This document shows, in pieces, positions 63,731 to 64,000 of a stretch of DNA of 64,000 bases. Position 1 is the stretch's first letter. Each line of letters opens with the position of its first letter. The DNA is from Saccharothrix violaceirubra. Its GTDB lineage: Bacteria; Actinomycetota; Actinomycetes; Mycobacteriales; Pseudonocardiaceae. The stretch lies in NCBI RefSeq assembly GCF_014203755.1, contig NZ_JACHJS010000001.1, positions 1,550,001 to 1,614,000 of the forward strand, given 5' to 3'. Below the pieces are notes generated by a model. The model was not told the DNA's origin. It saw nothing but the letters and a program-made list of their open reading frames with translations, and searched no databases. Made by a program: the position numbers and the translations under genes.

Positions 63731-64000
63731 ATGACCGAATCGCGAGACGAGAACCGCCACGCCCGGTGGCGCACGTGTCGACAACTGGCCCGCCACCTCC
63801 TGCTCGTCGGTTCCGACGACTCCGACGAGAAGCTCCGCCAACTCGACGTCCTGCTCGGCGCCGGGCTCGACCCGACCGACCGGCCCAAGGACGTGCTCGT
63901 CGTCGGCGCGGGCATCGCGGGCCTGGTCGCGGCCGGCCTGCTCGTCGACGCGGGGCACCGGGTGACGGTCCTGGAGGCCAACGGCAACCGGGTCGGCGGC
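63731..64000 (+). CDS. FAD-dependent amine-oxidase-like protein, 3' end outside window
   Basis: The first 90 codons of a flavoprotein: a helical N-terminal extension ([20 protein letters not shown]) precedes the Rossmann fold [20 protein letters not shown] and [13 protein letters not shown], the FAD motifs of flavin monoamine oxidases. The substrate domain is beyond the window. ATG 63722 in the same frame is an alternative start. Divergent from the 460-residue protein gene. Confidence 0.8.
   Translation, partial: MTESRDENRHARWRTCRQLARHLLLVGSDDSDEKLRQLDVLLGAGLDPTDRPKDVLVVGAGIAGLVAAGLLVDAGHRVTVLEANGNRVGG

Overview
The window is high-GC, almost intron-like-dense actinobacterial chromosome. Lsr2, a CsoR regulator, a mycothiol-type maleylpyruvate isomerase, ANTAR regulators, GTG/TTG starts and many promoters of the form TANNNT placed 6-7 nt before the start codon (leaderless mRNAs) all point to an actinomycete; a Pseudonocardiaceae genus (Saccharothrix/Lentzea type) is my inference, not something the sequence proves.

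Layout. (1) 1-13.5 kb is ordinary chromosome: a lipid-modifying pair (CFA-like methyltransferase, DUF1295 protein), an S9 peptidase, a polyamine operon on the minus strand (ornithine-type decarboxylase, AdoMet decarboxylase, spermidine synthase-like protein), a membrane metallophosphoesterase with a very long repeat-built linker, a SigE-type sigma factor with a membrane partner, fused PabA-PabB, Lsr2 and CsoR with a clear operator. (2) 13.5-27.4 kb begins at a tRNA with a CAA anticodon and looks like a decaying accessory island: an IS3 element inserted in a corA-like gene, a second IS of another family, a three-times-frameshifted AI-2E transporter, a frameshifted membrane gene, truncated alpha/beta-hydrolase and DUF5994 genes, mixed with apparently intact stress-type genes (STAS, two GAF-ANTAR proteins, HPF/RaiA-like protein, desaturase, GNAT). 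Base composition here is visibly less GC-rich. (3) 27.5-40.8 kb carries small metabolic and regulatory genes: DHFR-like reductase, NmrA-type oxidoreductase with divergent AraC regulator, four small methyltransferases, an SDR, an MFS exporter, a YtcJ-type amidohydrolase, and an ADP-ribosylglycohydrolase/phosphotransferase pair. (4) 40.8-49 kb holds a giant fused acyl-CoA carboxylase and, divergently, a SEFIR/TIR-like NTPase with TPRs. (5) 49-64 kb holds two CNNM/CorC ion-transport proteins behind a leaderless proline-rich leader ORF, a Spo0M-like protein, MerR regulators, two two-component systems, an elastin-like repeat protein, and a partly visible oxidative locus (DyP peroxidase, an unrecognised 460-aa protein, an FAD amine-oxidase-like protein).

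The observations I rate highest are the leader ORF that overlaps the CNNM start, the over-represented palindrome TCCACTGTGGA that imposes a rare Thr codon, the start-sequestering hairpin and the frameshift signal of the two IS elements, the class I-shaped tRNA with a leucine anticodon, and the DyP/460-aa/oxidase trio.
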